The notes beneath the pieces are model-generated. The model saw only the letters and a list, made by a program, of their open reading frames with translations. It was not told the DNA's origin and searched no databases. From NCBI GenBank assembly GCA_016763095.1, contig JAESUK010000004.1, forward strand, positions 1 through 11,027: a stretch of 11,027 nt of DNA, given 5' to 3'. Source of the DNA: Alphaproteobacteria bacterium. Its GTDB lineage: Bacteria; Pseudomonadota; Alphaproteobacteria; Micavibrionales; Micavibrionaceae. Position numbers and translations under genes: made by a program. Positions within the stretch are counted from its first letter, which is position 1, and each line of letters opens with the position of its first letter. Below are positions 1-7,303 of the stretch, one piece after another.

Positions 1-52
1 TTCCATAAAACACAGAAGGGGAAAGGTCATTGGGGAATATCAAGTTTAAAAC

Positions 53-217
53 TCAATGTAGGGTGGATGACGATGTTTCGTCATTCTTTTCCCTCTCATC
101 TTTTGTTTTTTTTATTTTTTCAATTTCCACATCTAACTCTTCTTTTGATAACTTGTCTAACTCCAACAAAGAAGACCATAAACGCCCTCTTGTCTTTTCT
201 CTATCATCCTCATTCAT
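53..217 (-). CDS. Small charged hypothetical protein, 54 aa
   Basis: An ATG on the minus strand at 217 opens a 54-codon frame ending in TGA at 53. It is preceded by a good Shine-Dalgarno stretch (GAGGAG, about 225-230 on the minus strand) at suitable spacing. The protein starts MNEDDREKTRGRLWSSLLEL and is very rich in Glu, Lys and Asp. Residues about 12-45 look like one amphipathic helix or short coiled coil, followed by a Ser/Thr tail. There is no signal peptide or membrane segment. I do not recognise a family. The plus-strand frames over the same bases give Ser/Phe/Leu-rich products with poor starts and look like shadows. The gene lies directly downstream of a minus-strand hairpin with a T tract, so its expression may depend on read-through. 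Support is the ribosome binding site and coding-like composition only. Confidence 0.5.
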   Translation of the reverse strand: MNEDDREKTRGRLWSSLLELDKLSKEELDVEIEKIKKTKDEREKNDETSSSTLH

Positions 218-240
218 GTCTTCACTCCTCTAAAATTCCA

Positions 241-270
241 AAGAAAAAGCCACCAAGTTTGACCTTGGTG
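241..270 (-). terminator. Rho-independent terminator or attenuator, minus strand
   Basis: On the minus strand CACCAAG (270-264) pairs perfectly with CTTGGTG (257-251) over a 6-base loop, followed by GCTTTTTCTTT. This is the usual hairpin plus T tract. It ends only about 10 bases before the Shine-Dalgarno sequence of the 54-aa minus-strand gene, so it either ends an upstream transcript or attenuates that gene. Confidence 0.55.
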
Positions 271-425
271 ACCGGGAGTTAGTAACCATAACATAAGAAA
301 TGGCCGACGACTTTTAAGCCGAGGCTCTGGACATAGCCATCGCTCCCGGTCATAGACCGAGGGATGGCATCCTTGATGCATTTTACGATGAAGAAAAATA
401 CACCAATAACGGTTGATGCCAACCG
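251..425 (-). ncRNA. Candidate structured RNA or leader upstream of the 54-aa gene
   Basis: Several helices can form on the minus strand. Hairpin 425-410 has a 6-bp CGGTTG/CAACCG stem and a 4-base loop. Hairpin 368-336 has GCCATC/GATGGC closing a stem of about 13 bp with a small bulge and a 3-base loop. A long-range 10-bp match joins 343-352 with 269-278 (CTCCCGGTCA against TGACCGGGAG), and the terminator hairpin is 270-251. Segment 343-351 can pair either locally or with 270-278, as expected of a switching leader. The 60-residue minus-strand frame here has no clear ribosome binding site, and I take it for non-coding. This could be a leader controlling the 54-aa gene, a free-standing RNA, or a structured intergenic repeat. 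No known riboswitch class is recognised. Confidence 0.3.
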
Positions 426-639
426 CTTATGTTTGGGATTACTAAGCCCCGGGTGCGCCAATCAGCACACTTAACCTCACTATCTCAAAACCATTGCAAA
501 AAATCAATGGTTTTGTGTTTGAGTGGTGAAAACACACCTAATTAATGTGAGTCCCTTGTATGTTCTTGTTACGAAGCATCAAGTTATAGGGTAGTTTATA
601 GATATTATGTTTCAACATTCTTTATAGTAAGGAAAAGGT
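426..639. other. AT-rich intergenic stretch without a convincing gene
   Basis: I see no ORF with a credible start here. The only clear element is the perfect inverted repeat at 486-515, listed separately. Just before 640 an AAGGA (629-633) supplies a ribosome binding site for the next reading frame. TATAGT at 623-628 resembles a -10 box but has no good -35 partner and would leave almost no leader. Confidence 0.5.
486..515. repeat. Perfect 11-bp inverted repeat, possible weak terminator
   Basis: CAAAACCATTG (486-496) and CAATGGTTTTG (505-515) are perfect reverse complements around an 8-base A-rich loop. Flanking CAC/GTG-like bases (about 475-530) extend the symmetry imperfectly. The stem is AT-rich and its T run lies partly inside the stem, so termination would be weak. 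A protein-binding palindrome or the end of a small element are alternatives. Confidence 0.4.
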
Positions 640-1503
640 GTGGTAAAAGGTCGTTATTATATCGGTCGAGTGGTTAAGATTAATCTTAGCCAAGCTAAGT
701 TGATGGATGCGATTGTTATGCTCCTACCGTTAATATTGGTAAATTTGACTGGACTATCACTGATGTTATAGACCGTAGGTCTTTGGATAATCCATATGTC
801 CAAATATAAAAATAGAGGGCATACAACGGTAATTGATGAAGGGAATCGTTCGCAAATTGAAGAAGATATTCATAATCAAGTAGAAGCGAGCTCTCCGTTT
901 GTTTACTTACCAGAGTGCTCAGGAATAGCCTTCTTAGATGTATGGAATCACATTCAGGAAGATATCTTTCCTAGACGTTTCAAGTTAATTATTGAGGAGG
1001 CATTTGATAACTTTTTTGTTAGCTGTGATGTTGAACCAATATCTGACTATCGAGCTTTTACCAGTCGTTTGAAAAAACTTGATAAATTTACTGAAATTTC
1101 TGCTACCGTTCATCCACCAAACCCGTTGTATGGACGACTCTGGGAGAGTCTAAATGGTTATTTAGATGAGCGAAATGCTTCTGAAATAATGGTTAAAGAA
1201 CAGACATCAAAGCCAGAAGGATTGAAAACAGAAATTATAAGTCTTATGGATAAAATGATAGATTCTTGCGAATATGAACCAGATAAGACCCCAGCCATTG
1301 GAGATGCCGCAATTTTGATGGCAGCTGACGGATATGGTAGCGGTAAAGTTCATGGCGTAGAGAATGGTGAAGAAATCATAATTAAAACTGGGGATACTCA
1401 GAAGAGCTTTCAATATCTAAAAGAACCAAAACCTGAAGAGTTGGCCATAAAGGCAAAGAAACTGTTTGATAAAATAACAAAAGAAAGGGATATGAGGCAT
1501 TGA
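640..1503 (+). pseudogene. RexA-like soluble protein gene broken by two frameshifts
   Basis: From ATG 796 the intact part encodes 235 residues, but that ATG has no ribosome binding site and coding sense continues upstream. GTG 640, behind AAGGA (629-633), opens a frame reading VVKGRYYIGRVVKINLSQAK and on to about 714. The sense then moves to another frame for 27 codons (717-797, including NIGKFDWTITDVIDRRS) and returns to the first frame at 799. Both breaks fit base losses whose sum is a multiple of three. The repaired protein would be about 290 residues. Visible motifs are SSPFVYLPECSGIAFLDVW, then a predicted beta/helix region ending KFTEISATVHPPNPLYG, a NAS segment, an AADGYGSG turn and a charged C-terminal helix. 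This order and length recall lambda RexA and DUF4747-type proteins, compared from memory. Its 3' end overlaps the membrane gene at 1500, as expected for a two-gene exclusion system. Only the truncated form could be made now, unless the breaks are sequence errors. Confidence 0.55.
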
Positions 1504-1973
1504 CCAAATTGTGCTATTACGCAAAAACTTTCTTTGTTAGTTGGGAGTTCGTTGTGATTTTGGCTGGTGGGATTGGATTTTTATGTTTTGGCGAAGTTTT
1601 GTCTAGTAGCTTCAATAGGATTCGGTTTAATGAGGGGGCTTTAACATGGATGCCATTGCTCCCAGTAACAATTTGTTGTTGGGTACTTAAAGAAGGAGTT
1701 AGTGTACTATTTCCTCAGGAAAAAGACCTCAAAATTTTACACGAATGGCCAGACTACAAAAAATTAAAAGTACACTTTAATGTTGGGGTTGTATTTTGTG
1801 TTTTACTTACTGCGCCTTGTTTATTTATTTGGTTGTTTAATAAGCTGGAAAGTTTTGAGTGGGCATGGATTTTTTGTGTATGTGTTATTGCTTTGCTTGC
1901 AGATGCATACAGCGTGTATTCTGCTAAAATTGAGTTAAAAAGTGTGTTGGTTAGGGCTTCTAAAATCATATAA
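1500..1973 (+). CDS. Four-helix inner-membrane protein, RexB-like
   Basis: This 157-residue membrane protein has four hydrophobic segments at about residues 15-32, 48-68, 92-113 and 120-140. A charged loop (about 73-91, KDLKILHEWPDYKKLK) separates helices 2 and 3. The start is a TTG at 1500 that overlaps the TGA stop (1501-1503) of the upstream gene, with AAAGGGA (1484-1490) as ribosome binding site. This is classic translational coupling. I recognise no sequence signature, but length, helix count and pairing with an upstream soluble protein match RexB, the 144-residue membrane effector of lambda Rex that is activated by RexA. The inferred role is an ion-leak or membrane-depolarising effector in phage exclusion. 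With the upstream partner frameshifted, the pair is probably inactive even though this frame is intact. An unrelated membrane accessory protein is the alternative. Confidence 0.6.
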   Translation: MTKLCYYAKTFFVSWEFVVILAGGIGFLCFGEVLSSSFNRIRFNEGALTWMPLLPVTICCWVLKEGVSVLFPQEKDLKILHEWPDYKKLKVHFNVGVVFCVLLTAPCLFIWLFNKLESFEWAWIFCVCVIALLADAYSVYSAKIELKSVLVRASKII

Positions 1974-2003
1974 AAGCACCCCAACACTTTTACCTCAAAA
2001 AAA

Positions 2004-2030
2004 GACTTAGCCAAGCCACCATTTTCTAGT
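2004..2030. repeat. Imperfect copy of the ileS 3' end (left copy)
   Basis: This 27-base stretch matches 3747-3773 at 23 of 27 positions in the same orientation. The other copy spans the last codons and stop of ileS on the minus strand. Here the base corresponding to the stop has changed (TAG to TGG on the minus strand), so this is a decayed remnant rather than a gene end. The pair brackets the cystathionine gamma-synthase-like gene. Confidence 0.5.
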
Positions 2031-2179
2031 ATTCATACACCAATGCAACACCTCCACACCCCATGCTATTGCGCGTCTATTTTTATCTTATTTCCCGTGT
2101 AAAACACATCTTTTTATGTTGACATGAGTTGTGGTATTATGGAATATAAAAGACATAATTAAAACTAGAGACACAAACG

Positions 2180-3735
2180 ATGAAACCTCAGGTTCTTCCC
2201 TTAGGAACGCCCATTCCACCCAACGACCAACACGGGGTCTCTGTCTCTATTCCAACGGTTGCCGATGCGATAAAGCACGAGCAGGGCGACGCGGAAACAC
2301 TCGCGGCACTTGAACAAGGATATCCGCGCAACCGATCCTCCGACATTCTTGAAACGCTCCGCCAAAAATATGAAAACGACTTCGCGGGCGCAGGGCAATA
2401 TCTGCAAATTTTACCGTCCGAAACAATCGCCAAACAAGCGCGTGATTTCGTCGGGTGCGGGGACATTCAACGCCTCGATAACGACCTGACTGCCATCATT
2501 ATCCACAAGACAAGCGAGACACGCTTAAAAAATTCACTGAGAACACAGGGCAGATCATATCTTCACGCTTTGCCGAGGATATTACAAAGGACAAAATTGT
2601 TCACGATGCGGATCAATACGACAAGACACTCCACATCATAAAGGCTCGCATTACCAACCTTACCAATGCACAGAGCACCACATCCCCCGCGGTAAAAGCA
2701 GAGGATGTTTTTTTGTACCTTACGGGCATGGCGTCCATTTACAATGCGCATCAAATGATCTCACAATACGGGAAGGGACAAGGCAAAAAAACAATCCAGT
2801 TTGGCGTGTCCTATGCCAGTTCTCGCAGAATACAAAACGAATTTAATGGCACAGCAGGCGCGACATACGTGCCCTATAATTCCGAAAATGATTTCAAAAA
2901 ACTCGTGCACGAGCTTGCCAAGCGCGATACCTGCGCCGTTTTCTGTGAAGCGCCAAGTAACCCGCTCTTGCACACAATCGACCTGCCACGGCTCAAAGAA
3001 ATGACAAACAAATATGATGTGCCCTTGGTGATTGATAACACCATCGGGACATGGTTGGATGTCGATGTCACGCCCTATGCCGATGTCATAGTCACAAGCC
3101 TGACCAAATCCTTCACAGGGGGCGGAAATGTAATGGGTGGTGCGTTAACGCTGAACCCAAGCTCAAAACACTATACGGAATATCGCGCGCATCTACATGA
3201 GCATCATAAAGATCATCTTTATATCCGTGATGCGCTGGAAATCGAAAAGCAATCGCGCACGTTCGAACAGCGCGTAGACGGAATGAATGCACAGGCGTTG
3301 AAACTGGTCGCACTTCTACAATCATCCTCTGTCGTCAAACAAGTCAATCATCCGTCTGTGATCGACACCGATGCTTACAATAAGATTCGAAAACCGAATG
3401 GTGGGTATGGAAGTTTGCTGTCCTTTACGATGCATGACCCCGAAAATGCCGTAAAGCTTTATGATAGCCTTCAAGGCTTCAAAGGACAAAGCCTTGGCAT
3501 GCACTTCACCATCGCCCTTATGTACGGTATTTTCGCCAATCCCGATAAACAGAACCCAACGATACTAAACCCCACGCTTGATCCGATTGCGCTTGATCCG
3601 TTAATGATCCGCGTGTCCGTTGGTTGTGAGGGATTGAACCCTGTTGAGGATTTCAAGCAAGCCTTAGCAGGCTTAGACAATGCACAACCCGCACTATCAA
3701 CCTCACTCGTGAACTTCACAGCTACGCATAACTGA
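2180..3735 (+). pseudogene. Cystathionine gamma-synthase-like PLP enzyme, frameshifted
   Basis: Two adjacent frames together encode one Cys/Met-metabolism PLP enzyme (fold type I). The first reads from ATG 2180 (GVSVSIPTVADAI, then GYPR). The second is open well upstream of 2713 (YPQDKRDTLKKF from 2500) and runs to TGA 3733. The change of frame falls at about 2498-2500 and fits the loss of one base, with no homopolymer there. Repaired, the protein would be 518 residues. The PLP lysine is seen in TSLTKSFTGGGNVMGG (Lys about 310), and the Asp that contacts the pyridine nitrogen in PLVIDNT (about 286). The Ser-Leu-Thr-Lys motif, the extra N-terminal region and the length resemble fungal-type cystathionine gamma-synthases more than the roughly 390-residue bacterial MetB. 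The normal reaction would be O-acylhomoserine plus cysteine to cystathionine in methionine synthesis. It is convergent with ileS, 18 bases apart. It is probably a recent pseudogene, or a sequencing error. Confidence 0.75.
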
Positions 3736-3746
3736 GATCAAAAGAT

Positions 3747-3773
3747 GACTTAACTAAGCCACCTTTTTCTTGT
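3747..3773. repeat. ileS 3' end, right copy of the imperfect repeat
   Basis: This segment contains the stop and final KKKVA codons of ileS (minus strand) and matches 2004-2030 at 23 of 27 positions. The four mismatches include the stop codon position. It may mark a recombination or insertion point that brought the intervening PLP-enzyme gene next to ileS. Confidence 0.5.
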
Positions 3774-6633
3774 TTTGTGTGTACCAACGCACTGCGTCCG
3801 CATCACGAGGGGAGAGATCAGGATATTCTGGGTCACTTCCAACGTCTGGCAAGATTTTCCAACAACGCTGACATTTCTTCCCATCTGCCTTTTTGAAGAC
3901 AACGCCCACACCTTTAATACTGCTCAACGAAAAGGCGTCCTCAGGCGCATCCGAGGCAACCATCATGGCTTGTGACGTAATACAAACCTCTGCCGCCAAT
4001 ACATCATCAATCAAGCCTGCATAGTCGCATTCTGTATAGATAACAGGGGAGGCTTCAAGGGATGACCCAATCTCTTTACTCGCACGGTGAGGCTCTATCG
4101 CACCAAGGACAACCTCGCGAATGTCTTTGATCTTCGTCCACTTCTCCGCCAACGCTGTGTTGGTATATTCCGCAGGAATTTCAAGAACTTCTGTTAGGTG
4201 AATACTCTCATCATTACTCTGTATTGGACGATAGCTCCATGTTTCTTCCGCAGTAAAGCTCAACACTGGGGCAATACGTTTCACCAACCATTCAAACATT
4301 TCATGCATAACCGTACGGCACGCACGCCATTCAACGGAATCCTGACGATCGCAATACAAACGATCTTTACGGATATCAAAATAGAACGATGAAAGTTCAT
4401 CATTACAGAAATCATGGATAATCTTCATGATTGGGCTGAAATTATAATCATCAATCTCTGTGTTGATCTTGCTGTCTGTGTCCGCCAATTGGTGAAGCAT
4501 ATATTGCTCAAGTTCGGGCATATCCGCATACGCAACTTTTTCATCTTCGCTAAAGCCTTCCAGCGCACCAAGCAAGAAGCGAAGCGTGTTACGAATACGG
4601 CGATAAAGATCGGTTGAATATTTAAGCGTATCTTTCCCAATCTTAATATCGTTGGAATAATCCGATGATGATGCCCAAAGACGAACAATGTCCGCACCAA
4701 ATTCATCAATCACATCTTTTGGATCAACCACGTTGCCTTCGGATTTGGACATCTTGTATCCTTTTTCATCCAAAACAAACCCATGCGTTAGCACAGTTTT
4801 ATATGGCGCATGTCCGCGTGTTCCGCATGACTCGAGCAGGGAGGATTGGAACCATCCGCGATGTTGATCCGACCCTTCCAAATAAAGGTCAGCTTGTTGT
4901 CCAAGATCTGGACGATCTTCCACAACAAATGCATGTGTTGACCCTGACTCAAACCAAACATCAACAATATCAAATACTTTTTTGTATTTTGCAGGGTCGT
5001 GGTCTGTGCCTTCAAAGAAGAACGCATTGTCTTCTGTCCACCATGCATCCGCACCGTCGTCTTCAAAGGCCGTGATGATCTTATCAAGAATTTTTTCATC
5101 TTTTAGTGGTTCGTTCGTGTCTTTATCAATAAAGATCGCAATCGGCACACCCCACGCGCGTTGACGAGAGATACACCAATCAGGTCGTCCTTCGACCATT
5201 GCTGTAATACGCTTTTTACCTTGTTTAGGCACCCAACGCGTCTCTTCGATGGCTTTGAGGGCAGTCTTACGAAGCCCAAGGTCGTTATCCATACCAATGA
5301 ACCACTGAGGCGTTGTACGGAAGATGATCGGCGCTTTAGAGCGCCATGAATGTGGGTACTCATGTCGCATTGATCCTTTGGCAAGTAATGCACCCGCCTC
5401 AGCCATTGCTTTTAGAATGACAAAGTTCCCGCCACCAAGCTTTCCTTCTTGGGTGTAAACTTCTGTGCCAGCAAACAACGGCACATGATCACGGAATTTC
5501 CCATCATCTGTTACATTGTCTGTGATTTCGATATTGTGTTTCTTTCCAAGCTCAAAGTCATCGGCGCCATGTCCTGGGGCAATATGCACGAAACCAGTTC
5601 CAGATTCATCCGTTACAAAGTCACCGCAAAGCGCAGGAACATCAAAATCATAGCCTTGTCCGCGGAATGGATGGGCGCAGATTGTGCCCTCAACGGTATC
5701 GCCCATAAATGGTTCTGATGCAGACCATTCTTCAATTTTTGCCTGTGTTTTCACATTCTCAGCAAGGGTTGTTGCAAGAACAAGCTTCTCGCCAACGATT
5801 GCGCCTGAGTTTTCCTCGGTTGCTTCTACGGTATAAACTGCGTACTCGATGTTTTTACCAAAGGCAACGGCACGGTTGGACGGCATTGTCCAAGGCGTTG
5901 TTGTCCAGATCACAATCTTCGCATCTTTAAGAAGCGCATTATTGCTCTCAATAATCGGGAACTTGACCCAGATCGTCACGGATTTATGTTCTTTATACTC
6001 AACCTCGGCCTCTGCAAGGGCTGTTTCCTCAACCACAGACCACATCACAGGCTTAACGCCTTTGTATAGTCCGCCGTTTTTAAGAAATTTATGAATTTCT
6101 TTTGTGATAAGAGATTCCGCGCGGTTCGTCATCGTGAGATATGGATTTTTCCAATCTCCACTAATCCCTAGTCTCTGGAACTGAGGCGCTTGAATATCAA
6201 CCCATTTACGGGCGAATTGGCGACACTCTTCTCTGAACTGGATAGGATCAACTTCGTTTTTGTCTTTGCCTTCGTTACGGTATTTCTCTTCAACTTTCCA
6301 TTCAATCGGAAGCCCGTGACAATCCCAACCCGGAACATACGGCGTGTCAAAACCACGCATAGCCATTGTTTTGATGATCACGTCTTTTAAGACTTTGTTC
6401 ATCGCGTGCCCAATATGGATGTTTCCGTTCGCATATGGTGGTCCATCATGCAAAATAAACTTATCGCGTCCTTTGGCATGCTCACGTTGCTTTTTGTAGA
6501 GATCCATCTCATTCCATTTTTCAAGAATGGCAGGCTCTTTTTTCGGAAGCTCTCCACGCATTGGAAATTCTGTCTTCGGAAGGAAAACGGTTTCTTTGTA
6601 AAAGTCAGCATTATTATTTGAGTCAGATGACAT
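3754..6633 (-). CDS. ileS: Isoleucyl-tRNA synthetase
   Basis: This class I aminoacyl-tRNA synthetase charges tRNA-Ile in the cytoplasm. It has 959 residues, a normal bacterial length. The N-terminal catalytic domain carries HIGH at residues 73-76 (PPYANGNIHIGH). The inserted CP1 editing domain spans about 200-410, with WTTTPWTMPSNRA (243-255) and HIAPGHGADDF (350-360), whose Asp is needed to hydrolyse Val-tRNA. KMSKS is at 627-631. The anticodon-binding helices follow from about 690. At the C-terminus CxxC (921-924) is the usual first half of the zinc knuckle, but the second Cys pair is replaced by Ser and Asp (YPDLSPRDADAV), a pattern I believe occurs in other alphaproteobacterial enzymes. 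The start ATG has only a weak ribosome binding site (GAAAG). It follows ribF and the cyclotransferase gene on the same strand. lspA, often next after ileS, is not found downstream. Confidence 0.98.
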   Translation of the reverse strand: MSSDSNNNADFYKETVFLPKTEFPMRGELPKKEPAILEKWNEMDLYKKQREHAKGRDKFILHDGPPYANGNIHIGHAMNKVLKDVIIKTMAMRGFDTPYVPGWDCHGLPIEWKVEEKYRNEGKDKNEVDPIQFREECRQFARKWVDIQAPQFQRLGISGDWKNPYLTMTNRAESLITKEIHKFLKNGGLYKGVKPVMWSVVEETALAEAEVEYKEHKSVTIWVKFPIIESNNALLKDAKIVIWTTTPWTMPSNRAVAFGKNIEYAVYTVEATEENSGAIVGEKLVLATTLAENVKTQAKIEEWSASEPFMGDTVEGTICAHPFRGQGYDFDVPALCGDFVTDESGTGFVHIAPGHGADDFELGKKHNIEITDNVTDDGKFRDHVPLFAGTEVYTQEGKLGGGNFVILKAMAEAGALLAKGSMRHEYPHSWRSKAPIIFRTTPQWFIGMDNDLGLRKTALKAIEETRWVPKQGKKRITAMVEGRPDWCISRQRAWGVPIAIFIDKDTNEPLKDEKILDKIITAFEDDGADAWWTEDNAFFFEGTDHDPAKYKKVFDIVDVWFESGSTHAFVVEDRPDLGQQADLYLEGSDQHRGWFQSSLLESCGTRGHAPYKTVLTHGFVLDEKGYKMSKSEGNVVDPKDVIDEFGADIVRLWASSSDYSNDIKIGKDTLKYSTDLYRRIRNTLRFLLGALEGFSEDEKVAYADMPELEQYMLHQLADTDSKINTEIDDYNFSPIMKIIHDFCNDELSSFYFDIRKDRLYCDRQDSVEWRACRTVMHEMFEWLVKRIAPVLSFTAEETWSYRPIQSNDESIHLTEVLEIPAEYTNTALAEKWTKIKDIREVVLGAIEPHRASKEIGSSLEASPVIYTECDYAGLIDDVLAAEVCITSQAMMVASDAPEDAFSLSSIKGVGVVFKKADGKKCQRCWKILPDVGSDPEYPDLSPRDADAVRWYTQNKKKVA

Positions 6634-6823
6634 CGTATAAGTCTTTCGTGTTTTAAAAATTATGAGTTATTTCTAAGGAAAATAAGAAGATCGATCAAGT
6701 ATGATCTTTGCACCAATGCAGTTATCCAGTGAGGTTTATCCCTACACTGGGGTGATAATTCGAATGATGATCTCTGCAAGGTGAGTGTTCATAAAGCTTT
6801 TATGCCAATTTTACACTCAAAAT
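6634..6823 (-). promoter_or_regulatory. ileS leader with possible promoter and inverted repeats
   Basis: This 190-base gap has no ORF. On the minus strand TTGATC (6698-6693) and TAGAAA (6675-6670) are 17 bases apart and could be a weak sigma-70 promoter for ileS. Inverted repeats are TGAGTGT/ACACTCA (6782-6788 with 6813-6819), AAGATC/GATCTT (6687-6692 with 6703-6708) and CCAGTG/CACTGG around 6725-6750. No T-box features (specifier loop, T-box sequence, terminator/antiterminator) are apparent. The first repeat lies just after the upstream stop codon but has no T tract. Confidence 0.3.
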
Positions 6824-7297
6824 TCAAGTGGTTTTTCGGCTGAGCCCACCACCACCATCAGAATAATCTTTATCGGGGCTGTTTTTTCCACTGTCTTCTA
6901 TCTGTTCAAAATGCGCGATATAGTGATCTGGCGCATTTCTGTATTTTAATCCAGCAAGAATACGATGTTTGTAATCACGGTAAGGGACACCGTTTTCCGT
7001 ATTCCGGGCAATATAGATAAGATGATCTATGTTGTTGATATTTATATAATGTTTTTGGTAGTGTCCATCGGACACACTTTCCTGAATATCAAGAGAAGCT
7101 TCGCATTCTGGTGTGAGTTTATAAATAGCGGTCAGAGTGCTTTTATCAACAGCATTACGGATAGAAGCATATCCGCGCCCCATAACAAACAGCTCCCATC
7201 CTGATAACTCAAACGTATCAATGAACGTGCTACTAGGACAGCGTTTCTTCATTTGAAGGGGGCAAAGATTGGAGGCGTAGGCAAGATACAGGGTCAT
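6824..7297 (-). CDS. Gamma-glutamylcyclotransferase-like protein (AIG2/GGCT fold)
   Basis: This 157-residue protein has the opening of the gamma-glutamylcyclotransferase fold: YLAYASNLCPLQMKKRCP at residues 4-21 matches the YxxYGSN...M..RCP signature, with Ala instead of the usual Gly at residue 8. The segment AIYKLTPECEASLDIQE (57-73) matches the family strand-turn 'VYxL...LDxxEG', and Glu73 is in the place of the catalytic glutamate. Family members release 5-oxoproline from gamma-glutamyl peptides such as glutathione breakdown products, but substrates vary and the role here is unproven. The C-terminal 25 residues are polar and Gly-rich (DGGGG). It starts 6 bases after ribF ends, so it is co-transcribed and probably translationally coupled; no separate ribosome binding site is evident. 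This gene separates ribF from ileS, which are often adjacent in alphaproteobacteria. Confidence 0.8.
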   Translation of the reverse strand: MTLYLAYASNLCPLQMKKRCPSSTFIDTFELSGWELFVMGRGYASIRNAVDKSTLTAIYKLTPECEASLDIQESVSDGHYQKHYININNIDHLIYIARNTENGVPYRDYKHRILAGLKYRNAPDHYIAHFEQIEDSGKNSPDKDYSDGGGGLSRKTT

Positions 7298-7303
7298 ATA
7301 TTG

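Noticed and set aside
30..282. Two plus-strand frames of about 70 codons
   Set aside because: They are Ser/Phe/Leu-rich, lack convincing starts and lie antisense to the better-supported 54-residue minus-strand gene.
279..461. Minus-strand frame of 60 residues
   Set aside because: No ribosome binding site, odd composition, and it coincides with the hairpin-rich stretch; structured non-coding sequence explains it better.
1754..2014. Minus-strand frame of 86 residues
   Set aside because: It lies antisense to the membrane gene and runs into the decayed ileS-end repeat; no family features.
2119..2150. TTGACA followed by TATAAA as promoter of the PLP-enzyme gene
   Set aside because: The spacer is 20 bases, too long for a normal sigma-70 promoter, and no closer -10 box is convincing.
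2490..2510. Programmed ribosomal frameshifting in the PLP-enzyme gene
   Set aside because: No slippery heptamer, stop-codon context or downstream pseudoknot is visible, and the family is not known to use recoding.
6634..6823. T-box or other tRNA-sensing leader before ileS
   Set aside because: No T-box sequence, specifier loop or terminator/antiterminator pair could be found; T-boxes are also not expected in proteobacteria.
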